NCBI RefSeq assembly: GCF_001949145.1
Contig: NW_019091369.1
Coordinates: 2,294,183-2,358,182 of the forward strand
DNA: 64,000 nucleotides
Reading direction: 5' to 3'
From: Acanthaster planci
Taxonomy: Eukaryota; Echinodermata; Asteroidea; Valvatida; Acanthasteridae
A program made the position numbers and the translations under genes. Below the pieces are notes generated by a model. It was not told where the DNA came from. It saw only the letters and a program-made list of their open reading frames with translations, and did not search any database. Below are positions 63,311 through 64,000 of the stretch, piece by piece; position 1 is the stretch's first letter, and each line of letters begins with the position of its first letter.

Positions 63311-64000
63311 GTAGGATTGAGCCCAACAATCCCGAATCCTCCAATCGTATATCTCATGAAATTTTGCTCCATGATAGATCACACCTTTCCTCCAGAAATT
63401 TCCATGTAATGTTCTCTTCAGAGAAACACAACCTTTTCCTTCGCCTTGTTCCATATTTTATACACAATACAGAAAACAATGCATGCGTTAGTGTTGCCAT
63501 GTAAGATACGAGTGATATCATCCCGTTTGTATACTGCTTCTTTGACTGTCTTCTGTCTTTGTCTTAGGTGGATTTTGATCTCTCATAGCCATTACATTTC
63601 CAAATTATGAGGGATATGCAAGCTTTAACATCGGACAAATATCAACAACTGACGTACAAAGTCGTGTACTAGAGACCTCCATGCAATGCCCAACAGTAAA
63701 TATCATTTGAGAGGGATAAGACACAGAGGTCAACTTCTTTTATCTGTGAGTGCCCTCTAGCGGGGGCTAAATTGAAGATGATGTCAACACCGATAGCGCT
63801 TCATCAGTCCGCTCTCCGAGTGATAACAGCCGAGCTCATTACCGTGTCGTCGAAAGAGCCGACTGTGCGTGTGGGGGGGCGCAGAGGTCGTCTCTCCGTG
63901 TTGCTTCTCCCCTGGGGAGATTCGCCGGTGAATTACCGTAACATGGATACTGACGACGGGCGGAAAAACGGATCCCGTAGGCGAAAACACGCGTGAAGTT
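63311..64000 (+). other. Popeye gene 2, start of intron 1
   Basis: Begins with GTAGGA and has no acceptor leading to a Popeye exon before the window ends. A CTCF-like motif (CCGCTAGAGGGCAC on the minus strand) lies at 63750-63763. Confidence 0.6.

Overview
The window looks like nuclear DNA from an invertebrate deuterostome. An echinoderm is my best guess; this is an inference, because nothing here identifies a species. The evidence is intron-split genes with standard GT-AG junctions, long AT-rich non-coding stretches, foldback elements, a minisatellite and an assembly gap. I see no bacterial operons, rRNA, tRNA or CRISPR array. Only about 5 kb of the 64 kb can be supported as protein-coding.

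Region 1 (about 0-6.3 kb, minus strand) holds one four-coding-exon gene for a secreted, very acidic protein of about 890 residues. It has a signal peptide, many dibasic cleavage sites, a single Cys-Cys pair and internally repeated modules. It resembles granins and prohormones in style, but I cannot assign it to a named family. Region 2 (about 6.3-41.8 kb) has no gene I can support. It carries several foldback or inverted-repeat elements (11.4-11.9, 20.06-20.35, 28.33-28.62 and 38.07-38.34 kb), dispersed repeat fragments and some motif-level regulatory candidates. Region 3 (41.8-43.0 kb) is a minisatellite with a unit of about 67 bp, interrupted by 646 N.

Region 4 (43.8-64 kb, plus strand) holds two Popeye-domain (POPDC/BVES family) genes, head to tail. 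The first has three clear coding exons: three membrane spans, then a Popeye cAMP-binding domain with intact FLDSPEW and FQVTLTA motifs. Its extreme 3' end is uncertain. A decayed Tc1/mariner transposase fragment lies in its second intron. The second gene starts at 62,808; only its first coding exon is in the window, and it ends at the same intron position and phase as the first gene. The 12 kb between them holds dispersed repeats and two CpG-rich patches.

In function, the left gene would feed the regulated secretory pathway. The two Popeye genes would encode plasma-membrane cAMP effector proteins. No functional link between the two loci can be shown; full CRE-type TGACGTCA sites occur at least eight times in the window, which is noted as an observation only.
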